From positions 248,001-312,000 of the forward strand of contig JAEBUN010000030.1 in NCBI GenBank assembly GCA_023014365.1: a DNA stretch of 64,000 bases, written 5' to 3'. The notes under the pieces are model-generated. The model was not told the DNA's origin. It did not search any database and was given only the letters and a program-made list of their open reading frames with translations. This document shows positions 35,530-46,376 of this stretch, piece by piece. Origin of the DNA: Lepiota brunneoincarnata. Lineage: Eukaryota; Basidiomycota; Agaricomycetes; Agaricales; Agaricaceae. The translations under genes were made by a program, and so were the position numbers. Each line of letters starts with the position of its first letter. Within the stretch, counting starts at the first letter, position 1.

Positions 35530-35712
35530 ATGTCGAAGGAAAAGACTCATGTCGAGACCTCTAGTACCAGTGCTTCCTCTGAACCTGAACCGCGAATTGA
35601 ACTCTATGATCCCTCGAAGGAGAGCGTATGGACCCGCGTAGGCCTCTCCTGGGAGAGCTTCAAGCGTGCACCAGGAACGACAGGGTTGGTGGTCCACGGC
35701 ACTGCCAACTTG
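35530..35712 (+). pseudogene. Second copy of the possible permease first exon
   Basis: ATG at 35,530, same start as 26,825 (MSKEKTHVETSSTS), reading through SVWTRVGLSWESFKRAPG and TTGLVVHGTANL to a stop. At about 35,703 it fuses to a sequence found at 51,066 (cttgcggtaggtctagtc), so the rest of the gene was replaced. It is a better match to a permease N-terminus than the copy at 26,825, but still an orphan exon. Confidence 0.35.
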
Positions 35713-36980
35713 CGGTAGGTCTAGTCTACTGTCGGAAAAGCTGGGACGATATTCGAATGACTACGATTGTTGATGACGCGACGGAACATCCCGTTCGGCT
35801 GCCCTTCTCTTCGCGACGTTTTCCCCAAGCCTGTAAGCGCAAGAATGTGGACATCCTGAGTGGTTTGAACCCGACACTAAACGTACCGAGCCCTGATCTA
35901 GTTGGAGATGGGCTAGCGCCGGTGGGGGAGGTTGTGGGTTAGGAGGTTCAAGACGCCTTTCAACACTCTCCCTTGCCCTTGCTTCATCATGGGAGGGCTG
36001 AAGGAGGCAGGACGTGGGGTGGGCTAGTGTCGGGTTGTGATGGAGGTCCTAGGTCTTTTGGTGCGTCTAGCTCTTCCATCACCTGTTAACTTTGTGAGTT
36101 GAGGAACGCAGATGCCTACTTCGTATTCAGCGCTCATGCGGGCAAAAACTAAGAACGCCAAAGAGTTAGCCGACAAGGGCAATCAGCTAGGCTCATACAC
36201 GCGGGATTGGCAGAGTTCTGGGTAATCCCAACTTCACTCCTTCCGAGTTCTAAGTCACTCCATAGAATTTATGCGCTTGTTATCTAAGCGTGAATGACAT
36301 CACTTTGTGTGGGTAAGCGCATCCCTTCATTCCTTTGCATGACCCCGCTCAAAACCTGTAGGACATGACTAGGAAAAGCGGAGCGTGTATCATGCGTCAT
36401 TCCCAGTATACAAGTCTAGGGAACTAACCCTGGATAGATTGTTACCTCGGGGTACACGGTGAAACTTGCTCTTCCATCGTTCATGGGCCAAAGGCAGCCA
36501 AGTCATTTCATGATTGCAAAATCGGGATAGACACCTTGATATTATATAGGACCACTTGACTCGCTGGCTCGGATGAAATTCTCGGCAATTGGAGTAGATC
36601 TCGAGATTTGGGTACATAAGCGCCCTCCTTCGTACGACATATTAACCGTCTCGCACGGGTCGACATTTTGCGAGACCACTATCATCGTCAGCTAACTATA
36701 TTTCGGCGAACCATGCAGGGCGAACGTTAGCATGACTTATCGGTTGGATTCTAGTCTGGGTGGGTGAAAGTGGGCGAAAGTAGAGGAACGGTTAGGACAG
36801 ACGACTATTTATTACAACAAGTCGAGAAGATTTAGTACTAGTCGGAGGATGTGGGTGGTCCCCCAATGCTACAAGTTCTTAGAAAAGAAACGGACTCGTA
36901 CATCGCAATTTGAAGTTACTATCACATACGTTTACTTCATAAGGTCATAAGATTTTGGTAATACGATCAGCATGGAACGT
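35713..36980 (+). repeat. Dispersed 1.2-kb repeat, copy 3
   Basis: Matches 14,240-15,480 nearly throughout and 9,240-10,440 more distantly. It ends at about 36,980, where the sequence shared with unit 2 resumes. No gene is seen in it. Confidence 0.55.
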
Positions 36981-37428
36981 TGCCAAAACACACGCTCGCA
37001 AATGGCAATCCTGGAATACAGCTCCCGTGCTCGAGGAAATAGGCTCGCCGATGGATAATCGGTATTGCACCCACATTTCTACAGGATAAAATTCGAAATA
37101 AAGTCAACGATGGCACACCACAGTAAAACAGGCAGAATGGCAGGGAGTGCCGTATGGTCTCATAGCATACGAAGGACAAGAAAACAAAACAAACGGAAAA
37201 CGAAGTCGAAGAGATTCGAATTTAAACTACCTAGTAGGCTAGGTAAGATGTGCTATGTATGTCCGAGACGAAATTCCATAGGGGTAAAATGTTCGAAAAA
37301 TAAATAGGGTGACCACGAGCAGAGAGTCGCTGTGACCGGAATAGCAAGAGCCCAAGTACGGTCTATAAAACAAACAATGACGATTCCGTGAGCCATCACT
37401 TACCACCTCATGGAAATGAGACGATTAC
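36981..37428. other. Flank downstream of NLR2
   Basis: About 450 AT-rich bases between the repeat and the NLR2 stop. Near identical to 60,715-61,163. It probably holds the NLR2 3' UTR. No gene seen. Confidence 0.35.
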
Positions 37429-40400
37429 CTATACATTAGGAGACGATTCCTTGAGTCTCCGGATTTCCGCAAGAACACACAAATCCATATTTTCAAGCTC
37501 TGAATCCTGGCATCGCCGGTGAAGCAGGAGCGCTTGATTCAAGCATTGTTCAGCTTGATGTAGCTGATGTTTTTGCAGATATACCACTCCAAGTATACGG
37601 AAATTATCGACCTCACCGAGTACGTCATGAGCCTGGCTGTGAAGCTTGATAGCCGAGTTGTAAGACGACTCTGCTTCATCTAGCTTGTCCCACCGCAGAT
37701 ACACTTCCCCCAGAAGCGCGGCATCAATGCCCTCACCCCGCACATCCTGTGCCCGACGATGAAGCATAAAAGCCGTCTTGAAATATGACTCCGCTTTCTC
37801 TAGTATATCCCTTCCCAAATAAACGCTTCCCAACTTCCGGACACCATTGGCCCCACCGAGCGCATCATTGGCCTGGCGGTGCAACTCTCTAGCGAGTTCG
37901 AAGGACGACTCTGCCTCAACTAGCTTTCCTCGCAACATATGCACAGTTCCCAGCATCTGCGTATCACCCGCCTCCCCAAGTACGGAATGCGACTGGCGAT
38001 GAAGCTCGGCGGCCGCCTCGAAAGATGACTCTGCTTCGTCCAGCTTGCCCTGTCCCAAATACACATTCCCCAGATACGCGATATCGTTGGCCTCGCCGAG
38101 CTTATCGTGCGCCTGGCAATGAAGCTCGATAGCCTTTTTGAAAGTCACCTCCGCTTCACTTAGTTTGTAGCGCTGCAAATAGGCCTGTCTCAATATGTGG
38201 AGATCATTGGCCTCATCGAGCACGGCGTGTACCTGATGATGGAGCCTGACAGCCTCCTTGAAAGTAGACTCTGCTTCATCTAGCTTGTTCCGTCGTAAAA
38301 AGACTTGTCCCAGCATTTGGACGTCGCTAGCCTCGCCGAGTACATTATGCACCTGATGGTGGAGTGCGATAGCTGCGTTGAAGGACGCCTCTGCTTCGTC
38401 AAGCTTGTAGCGTCGCAAATACACTTCTCCCAGCATATGGACACCATTGGCCTCACCGACCACATCATGCAACTGACGGTGAAGTTCAATGGCCGTGCCG
38501 AAAGACAACCTCGCTTCGTCTAGCTTGTAGCGTCGCAAGTACACTTCTCCCAGCATATGGACGTCGCTGGCCTCGCCGAGCACAGAATGGGCCTGACGGT
38601 GAAGCTGGATGGCCTTGTTGAAAGATAACTCCGCATCGGCTAGTTTGGAACATCGCATGTAAACTCGCCCCAGCATTTGGACAGCATTGGCTTCACCGAG
38701 CCCACTATGCGCGCGGCAATGAAGCCCGATGGCCTTGTTGAAAGACGACTCGGCTTCACTTACTTTGTCCCGTCGCAAATATACTTCTCCAAGCCAGTGG
38801 ATATCGTGTGCCCCACCAAGCACACCATGTGACTCGCGATGGAGTTCTATAGCCTTGTTGGAGGACGACTCCGCTTCATCTAGCTTGTTCCGCCTGAAAT
38901 AGACTTGGCCCAGCAGCTGGATAGCTTTAGCTTCGCTGAGGACGGAATGCGTCTCGCGATGGAGTTCGATAGCCATCCTGAAAGCCGACTCTGCTTCATC
39001 TAGCTTGTTCCGTTGCAAGTAAACATCTCCCAGCATCTGGACATCGGTAGCCTCGCCGAGCACATCATGTACTTGGCGGTGAAGTTCGATGGCTGTGTTA
39101 AACGACCCTTCTGCGTCGTCTAGCTCGTGGCGTCGCAAATACACCTGACCCAACATGTTCATATCATTGGCCTCACTGAGCAGATCGTTGACCCGCCCAT
39201 GAAGCCTGATAGCCTGCTTGAAAGTCGACTCTGCCTCGTCGAGCTTGTCCCTTCGCAAATAGACCTGTCCCAACATACGGACATCGTTAGCTTCACCGAG
39301 CACATAATCCACCTGCCGATGAAGCCCGATAGCCCTCTTGAAAGACGACTCGGCTTCCTCCAGCTTGTACCCCCGCATATACACAAATGACAACATGGAA
39401 AGGCACTGGGCGTGCAAACTGACTGATCCAGTGGTGTTACGAGTTGCCAAATCCATGATCTCCTCAGTGGGATTGCCGGTGTAGACGCACCAGTCAGTGT
39501 AGCGGATAGATGCGGTGACGATTTTTTCGTCGGCTCTATTTTCGTTTAGTGCCTTGGAGAAAACTGTGTGGATATTGGGAAGTTCCGAGGGGACGATGGC
39601 GTGACCTGCAGCACTCGTAACATCTGGGGGGTCGTTCATCATCTTGATGTAAAAGTCGACCAAACAACTTTCGAGGGTGTTTGCCTCCCCCAGCTTCGTA
39701 CGGAAAAACTCTCGGACTGGCTCAAGCATCCGAAGTCTGGGGTTCATCCGGCCAGTTCATCAATATAAACAAGCGAAGCCCTTCGCAATATCAGCAATAT
39801 CTCTCGAAGGCGGACATTGCTGGGCAAACAGCTTTGCAAATCGTTGATGGCCTCCTCTCCATACGGGAACCCGTCCGGAAGGCTCGATAACATAACGAGT
39901 ACAAGTATTGCATTAGGATCTTCCCGCATGCGGCGGCTATATACCGAAAGGTGAATGGAGGCATCGAGCCTGGATAAGCGATGGTCGTTGCCTATACCTA
40001 TAGCACTCGTCCGGACGCGTTCCCACGAAGCCAACAGGGATTAGGAAGTCTCTAATCCCTGTCGCAATTGAGCACCGATGAGCCTAATAGCTAGAGGTAT
40101 TCCATCAACGGCATCCAATAGGTTTACGATAAACTCGTCCACTGGCCCACAGGTCGTTTCGAATTTCAACTTGGAATCGGTTCGGCTTAGTTTCTCCAGA
40201 GGCTGGAGTAATGGCCGCGGCCATGAAACTCTGGATGGTCGTTCGGTACCTCGCATGGTGACAATGAGAGCGAGTCGAGGTAGGAGGTCGAGCCGAGATA
40301 GGAAGCCTTCCATGTCCGGTCGGATGGCGCTATCCTCCCAAATGGTCTCCAAATTGTCCAAGCATAGGATGCTGTTCCCAAAAAATGAGGAAAGTACGAC

Positions 40401-40465
40401 GTCCACAAGACCCTCATCGCGTTCGACAGGTGGAACACGTAAAACATTGGCGGTTTCGTGAATAT
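37429..40465 (-). pseudogene. NLR2: NB-ARC / TPR receptor, broken, unit 1
   Basis: Minus-strand homologue of NLR1. From 40,465 it reads HETANVLRVPPVER (equal to NLR1 residues around 288), Walker B ILCLDNLE, sensor VTMRGTERP and GIPLAIRL. The winged-helix-like part follows and then sixteen 40-residue TPR units (about 39,417 to 37,490) that differ from each other at many positions, unlike NLR1. Three breaks are visible. Everything upstream, including Walker A and the N-terminal domain, is cut off at about 40,465 where permease sequence begins. A TAA stands in frame at 40,041-40,043. One base is missing near 39,757 compared with unit 2 (gccagttcatc against gccagcttcatc), shifting the frame. It is convergent with NLR1. 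Confidence 0.85.
40034..40062. repeat. Perfect hairpin containing the NLR2 stop codon
   Basis: acagggattag and ctaatccctgt form an 11-bp perfect stem around a 7-base loop (gaagtct). The in-frame TAA of NLR2 (minus strand, 40,041-40,043) lies in the stem. It is repeated in unit 2 at 63,770-63,798. Confidence 0.8.
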
Positions 40466-40471
40466 GCAAAT

Positions 40472-41961
40472 GGCTTCAAGGGATTATGTGCGGTCTTTGT
40501 CACTGGTTCGTAGTATGTTACATGGACGCGGTAGAGGGTCATTAACGCCTGGCCCCTAGCTGCTTTCTCCTTTGGTTCGTTTGTCTAATTGAAATGGACG
40601 AAATGTTGTCTAACATCCTTACCCAGCTGGAACTGAGCTCGTGGGCTTCGCCGCCTCTGAGACCCCTAATCCCCGTGAGACAATGCCCGGTGCCGTCAAG
40701 GGCACTTTCTGGCGTATTGTAAATGACCCACTTTACGGTGTTAACACAGGTCACTAATCTTATCTGTCAGACTGTCATCTATGTTACTTCTCTTACTATC
40801 ATTGGACTCTTGGTCCCCTACGACGAACCTCGCCTGGTAACGGGCAGTGGTGCTTGTAAAAAGAATCTTGTTTTAGCCGGCTTTCTGCATTTCACATTGA
40901 CACTAGGTGCTTCTCCTTTCGTCATTGCGCTTGATCGTGCGGGCATCAAGGGCTTAAACCGTGAGTCTATACCTCAAATATAACTGTGTTGCACTGAACC
41001 TTTCTGCGTTAGATTTTGTCAATGTAACCATCTGCATCTCAGTGCTCTCAATCGGCCTCTCTTGCGTCTACGCTGGTTCCCGTACCTTGACTGCTCTTGC
41101 TGAGACAGGCTATGCCCCAAGAATCTTCCCCTATGTTGACAAGTCTTCTCGACCTCTCTGGTCTGTCATTGCCATCATGGCTTTCGCACCTCTTGCCTAT
41201 ATCAACGTGCGTGCGGAAGGCGACATCGTTTGTAGGTAGCTTTCGTTTCTAAAATGATTTATCGCTGATAAAAGGCAATAGTTAACTGGCTCCTTGCCCT
41301 CTCTGGTCTTTCCACACTCTTCTCCTGGCTCGCAATATGCTTATGCCAGTAAGTTCTCAATATGAATATCTATAACCACGTCAACATACGCACTGTCCTA
41401 GCATCCGTTTCCGGAGGGCTTGGAAGATCCAAGGACACTCCGTCAAGGAATTGCCCTTCCAGGCTCTTGGTGGTGTCTACGGTTCATGGTTTGGTGTTAT
41501 CCTTACCATCCTGGTGTTTATTGCCCAGTTCTACATCGTGGGTCATTTCTCGTGCTATCCGAAGTGACAATAATTAGGGCAAACCGGGGTATCTGGCCGA
41601 TTGGTGGCATGCCAGACACCTCTGCTGGGGTTGCTGAATCATTCTTCCGTACGCTTACTCTTGCTATGTCGTATGATCCTAGATGCTGATAATGTGACTA
41701 ACAGTGGCCTACCTCGGCTTCTTTGTCATGATGCTCTTTTACGCCATTGGAATAATCTGGAAACGCACCCTCCCTCAACGCGCTCATAAAATTAATCTCG
41801 ATTCGGGTCGCAAAAGTTGGCTTACTGTTGAAGAAATGCGTGAGGTATGTGGCTGGTGTATTTGTTGGGATGTTTATTTACTTGTTGCTCCCTAGTGGCG
41901 CGCCGGGCACAGGGGTGCGCCTATCTGGCTCCGTATCTACAGGATGTTATTTACGAATTAA
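40472..41961 (+). pseudogene. Amino-acid permease, C-terminal half
   Basis: Exons joined by short GT..AG introns encode the second half of a fungal amino-acid permease (APC superfamily, YAT group; plasma-membrane proton-driven uptake). They are 40,472-40,505 (GFKGLCAVFVT); 40,560-40,574 (15 bases); 40,627-40,718 (GTELVGFAASETPNPRE); 40,771-40,960 (IIGLLVPYDEPRL, SPFVIALDRAGIKGLN, perhaps split by one more intron); 41,013-41,206 (VYAGSRTLTALAETGYAP); 41,275-41,348; 41,402-about 41,537 ([16 protein letters not shown]); about 41,578-41,670; about 41,705-41,847; and 41,899-41,961. The end RAGHRGAPIWLRIYRMLFTN and stop TAA (41,959-41,961) are typical. The retained part has no stop. The first six or so TM helices are missing: coding begins at the breakpoint with NLR2. 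Confidence 0.85.
40560..40574 (+). other. 15-base microexon of the permease
   Basis: ctgctttctcctttg is bounded by an AG acceptor (cccctag) and a GT donor (gttcgt). Joined to its neighbours it completes VTAAFSFAGTELVG, a strongly conserved stretch of fungal amino-acid permeases. Confidence 0.7.
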
Positions 41962-42075
41962 ATTCCTATAATATTTTATCTCGGGGATATGGTTGCAACC
42001 TTATTAAGTGTGGTGGTCCGATGACACGGTGTGAATATAGGCAGGGTGGGGAGGAACACAGCATATAAACTTACG

Positions 42076-42489
42076 GTACCAAGAGCGTCTGTAAATAGAA
42101 TTGATGCCCAATTGCTGCCCAAGTGCTCCAACGGTTCCATCGGGTATGCGGCTACCATCGACTGAAGCTGTAGCGTTTCTTGTCACAACAAAGAGCGTGA
42201 ATGGGACAAGGGCAGCAATGAGTCCGAGTGTGCAGAAAGTGAGGAGATCAGTTTGTAAGATAAGAATGCTACGCCAGGGGGTGGAGGATGGAATGGAAGC
42301 AAAGGGAAATGAGACTGAGTGTCGTGACAAGGATGATAAAGGAAAGAGCTGTAATACCTCTTCCAGATTGTGTAACATCTGTAATATATATGCGCGATGT
42401 TGGGTGAGCATGACGGCCTAGAGGATGTCATCATACCGTTCATATTGACTTGAGCAGCAGAGATTTGGAACATGGTGGAGGTGATGTGG
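42076..42489 (-). pseudogene. Four-TM membrane protein fragment, unit 2
   Basis: Minus-strand exons at about 42,437-42,489 (MFQISAAQVNMN) and 42,076-42,378 (TM2, TM3 and the NATASVDGSRIPDGT-like loop). The last exon with TM4 and the tail is absent because the unit begins within the intron before it. Permease 3' sequence lies there instead. Unlike unit 1, the 5' exon has CAA in place of TGA. Confidence 0.6.
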
Positions 42490-42596
42490 CTGCATTCCAG
42501 CAGATTTGTCATGAATAAAAGCAATTAGCAAAAGGTGGCATGAAAATGAGGAAATAGGAGCTTACCAAAATCACATGAAAAACTAAAGTAGAAACA

Positions 42597-42708
42597 TCCA
42601 AATTAACGTGCATTTGGTCAACCTCTTCCTTACGGAAAAGGTCTTGAGCCCGAGCCCCACGGCAAGGGAGCACGAGGGCTGGAGAGAACCTTGCTTGGGG
42701 AAAGAACA
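42597..42708 (-). repeat. Conserved exon-like core, copy h (inverted)
   Basis: Duplicate of copy f, encoding KEEVDQMHVNLDVSTLVFHV on the minus strand up to a GT donor. Confidence 0.55.
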
Positions 42709-42839
42709 CGTACTTGGTCTTTTCTACCTACAATCTTTTTCAAACTGTCAGGGCAGTCCTTACTCTGATCAACAAGTAATCCCTATTCCGGCCACATACC
42801 TGCTTTCGGGCCGTTGAAACGAAATACTGACCGTGTGTT

Positions 42840-45232
42840 TTACTTACATTTAGTTCAAGTCTGAGAAGTGAAGACCAAGGAGACAACAGTAAGGAGGATA
42901 TCGCAGGCAGTAGACAGATGAATAATCCAATGTCCGGGAACGCATTAAGTCCCCAAGTCTTTCAGGGTCACACATCGCAGACAGAATTAGTCGTCGTCAC
43001 CTCCAGAGATAGGCAAGTACTCGCAAGAAGAGCCCCAAGTACCAACAGCATTCACGATGACACAAGGACCATTGGGGGTCAGCTTGAGGAAGGAGTAACA
43101 TAGGTATGAAAATGCTATAGTGGTGGGAGAGCGGGGAGAGGGAGAGAGCAGCGAGGATGGCACAGCGCAGATGGTTCAGTCGTCTGGCCGTCGTCCTATG
43201 GTTATTGACATTAACGGTTTCCCACAGCCGAAGCTTGTTGAGTAACAAAGAGAGAGAATCGCGTGGGCCTGTGGTCGTTGCGTAGAAGTCGTCTGCATGG
43301 GTATAGTGATGATCTTCAGTGAGGGTACATTTGATGGTATGGCGGCATACTCACCATCAAGACAATGTGGGGTGCCGGTAGGAGAGTCGCGATGACTCAA
43401 TCTACCACTGGCGCCCCGTGGGGTGGTGGTGGATGTTGGTGTTGGCTGGGGAGAGGGAGGCGAGTGAGGACGAGCTGTCTGGGGGATTACCAAAATTCTT
43501 TGGGGGTCGTATATGCCCAAGCCGGTTATGTTACCGCTTGCTTACCCTTACAATCCGTCCAAAGAAAGCAAAGGCCAACACGATGGTGGAACTACCCAAA
43601 TCACAAATCAAAATGCGATGTGTAACACTCAGGGCAGGGGAACAGCGCTTACAACACTCCATCTTCAGTTGCCATTTCCGCCAAGTGCTCTCCGGTGTTC
43701 AAATATCTACTCTAGCCCCCTTGCCCTCCCCTCCCATGCCATCCAAGGTATATCTCTGTGCTCCCCCCATGGGCGATGGCCTATATGTCGGTTGTCTGAA
43801 TGAAGCATTGTCCCGGAAAGGCTGCTGGGCTATGGCGCTTTGTCGGACCCACATTTGTAAACGTTAGTCGACGATGCACAGTGTTTACGTTTGCGTGACA
43901 ATGGACGCCCATTGTTACCTTTGCGTATCGAGGCGCGATACTCCTCCCAGCACCTTCATTCACGCGACTCATTAGTCCTCTGGTAGTAACCAAATCTCCT
44001 GCCCAGGGAGAAGACTGGGAAATTGAAAATGCCATAGCATCTTGAACTCAACCTCCTCTTTTTCGCACGCTCTGCAGAATTGTCCAAGATCTTTTTTTTT
44101 TTGTGTTTTTGACTCCCGAACCTGCGTTATTCCGGAACCCGCACAGCATGCTACCTGGAGAGCCTACTCTAAGGACCAAATTCGAAATTCCAGAACTTTA
44201 CCTGCTGTCCGGCGGCTCAAGCCAAATAGAGAACGCGCAGAACTGATTTTGCAATCCAATTAGGAATGGTTTTTCTCAGCTCGATTGTGACTCGAGGTGC
44301 CTTAATGCTTTGTCTTTGCATGTGTGAATGGGTCACAGTAATCCCAAGGCTCATAGCGGCAGCCCCAACGCACTACCGCCGTGAGTCAGATCAAACCCAA
44401 AGATCTGTTCATTCTAGAAAGCTCTTGGAAGGAAATCTAGGCCAAAACTTGTCCGAACGACTAGCCCATGGACGGCGGGGGCAGAGACAATACGCATCCG
44501 GGTGCTTTAAGTCTTACTCATCGTGGTTGTTCTCTTGACCTCTTTGCTCCCTACTACACCAAGGGAAGTGTGGTCGTCCGGGACCGTCCTGCGTGAAACA
44601 TCGATGGTGTCCTTTTGAGAGGGCAGCGGAATATCACACCGATTGATCTTTTCCTGCCTCTCGCTGACCTTCCTGCTGTGTGTACTGTATCCAAATTTGG
44701 CTGAAATGTTGTTGACTGATGCAATCCGGCGGTGTTTCAGCATCCTAGAAATTAACCCAAAAACCGACAGCACCTAGTCGCTACTTTCCGTTTAGCTAAT
44801 CGAAAATTCCAGCCGAGTTTCCCGGGCGGTGGAAGGTACCTCATGCCCCGATGTAGATCTTCTCCTTTGCCGCGCCGCCATTTATGGACGGTTTCCATTC
44901 AACCTTTTCCGTGATTTTCTTCCCCTTGAACCAGCCGGGATGGCTCTCCGCTGCATATTTCAATTACAACCAGGGTCCATCCTTCCTCAGATTCACTGGA
45001 CGTACAGGAAGGGAGGACGGGTGGGACCAGCCAGAGCTAACATCAACTGGATATGTTTTGTTGTCATTTTACGAGGTGGGGTATGAAAAGAGGATCTAAG
45101 GCGGGAAGCCCTCGCGACGTTTTGTAAGTAGAGGTTGAGAATACCAGGAACGATGGGACACACTTTCAGGAATAGAAATAGACGTGCTGGCCCATATTTG
45201 AGAAAAACCTGATGAAGGACGAGATATGATAT
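42840..45232. other. Flank of unit 2, no recognised gene
   Basis: Counterpart of 16,860-19,230. It includes the hydrophobic fragments on the minus strand (42,870-43,090) and the 88-codon minus frame at 44,507-44,773. Several percent divergence from unit 1, higher than over NLR1. Nothing nameable. Confidence 0.35.
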
Positions 45233-45926
45233 TGAAGAGCGATTAACCCTTCTAAACACGAAATAAACGCGAGCACGATCGAGTCCAACAATCGTTAGGC
45301 TTCAAGACCGACCAGGAGTGCCCACGGAGTCAAAGCGATGCAAGAACAAGGTGAAACGAATGGTGATCTCGAGAAAATGAGGCAGACAAATATTTTTAGA
45401 AGAGTTAAAGTTCGAGAGTTAATGAGAGCGATTTTAGACGAGCTAGAGTGCAAATGATGGACAGTAAATTGACTGGTCTTTAACTACAGGTTGTACAGGC
45501 CTTAAATACGAAATTTTATGGATTTTTGATGAATATTTCGGAGCAGGAAGAAGATAAAAGAAGCAATCTCAAAAGCAAAAGTAAGGTACAGTAAGACAAC
45601 CTAAAACAAACACGAAACAGGGGTTAAATATATAGAGAATACAAGTACATTACCATGACAGTGTGCAAGATGTAGAGAGGGATAAGAGAAGGAAATAGAT
45701 TCATGGTACAACGAGACGAGACAGGAATGAAGAATTAAACATAATTTTCAAAACTAGAAGGCTGAAAAGAGGGGGGAATGGAGACAATAGATACTTAGTC
45801 CAAGATACGGATGGGTAGCTCGACAACAGGCACTCCAAACGTCGTTAGCGATCCGGTTAATTAGGATCACAAGAGATTGATGAGAGGTTGCCGTTTTCAT
45901 GGGCAACCGAACTCACAATCTCTACA
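45233..45926. mobile_element. Solo LTR, unit 2 only
   Basis: A 694-base AT-rich insert begins TGAAGAGCG and ends CTCTACA, that is TG...CA. It is flanked by atat at 45,229-45,232 and again at 45,927-45,930. Unit 1 has the empty site with a single atat (gatatgatatggtcaag near 19,218-19,236). No coding frame is present, and a TATA-like taaatatatag tract lies near 45,626. Termini, short target duplication and size fit a solo LTR left by recombination of an LTR retrotransposon. The family and direction cannot be told. Confidence 0.75.
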
Positions 45927-45949
45927 ATATGGTCGAGAGTGAGTGAATG

Positions 45950-46140
45950 TCTCTCTCTCGTTCTGATCCTTCGAAACTCGAAACGGAGAGGGGGAAAGTG
46001 GATGACCCAAGAACACTCTTGGGGTGTTTGGAACTAGGGGGAGCAACGGTTAGCGACCATATACATGATTCACCCTTCGTAAGAGCGTCTGGAGCTCGCT
46101 GATCATATCCTCAAATAGTACGTATTATGTTGATTTTGGC
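45950..46140. other. About 190 bases present only in unit 2
   Basis: Between a (tc)n tract and acgggtacc, unit 2 has about 190 bases where unit 1 goes straight from gtctctctc to acgggtatc (near 19,258). No target duplication is visible, so this may be a loss in unit 1. No gene in it. Confidence 0.5.
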
Positions 46141-46376
46141 ACGGGTACCTTGAACTTTCGACAAACAGGCGAGGTTGAACACTTGGTCAGTGCTCATTAC
46201 CCACATGTGGTCATTCAGAAGATGCTGAACCGTATGGCCTCCCAATGCCTGATCCCATACGATATACCCATGAAGAGAAGCGCGTGACAACCCAGAAGAT
46301 CAAGAAATACATTCAATTGCATAGGCGAGTGTACTGAAGCTGCCAGTACCACGAATATAAATGCTGGTTAGTACAT

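Larger units (their letters stand above)
16049..40465. repeat. Tandem segmental duplication, unit 1
   Basis: Matches 42,029 to the right edge of the window in the same orientation. The left edge is in the last intron of the four-TM gene (16,031-16,095). The right edge is inside NLR2, next to permease exon sequence at 40,472. Offsets shift stepwise: 25,980 at the left, 26,848-26,853 through G1 and NLR1, 26,972 after the extra TPR unit, and 23,736 after the 3.2-kb deletion of unit 2. Identity is very high over most of G1 and NLR1 and lower over 16,049-19,500 and 21,130-22,200. Confidence 0.9.

Noticed and set aside
38305..39390. Plus-strand open frames across NLR2 (38,305-38,523, 39,127-39,390) and the same in unit 2
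   Set aside because: They are antisense shadows of the TPR units, kept open by the repeat's codon pattern.
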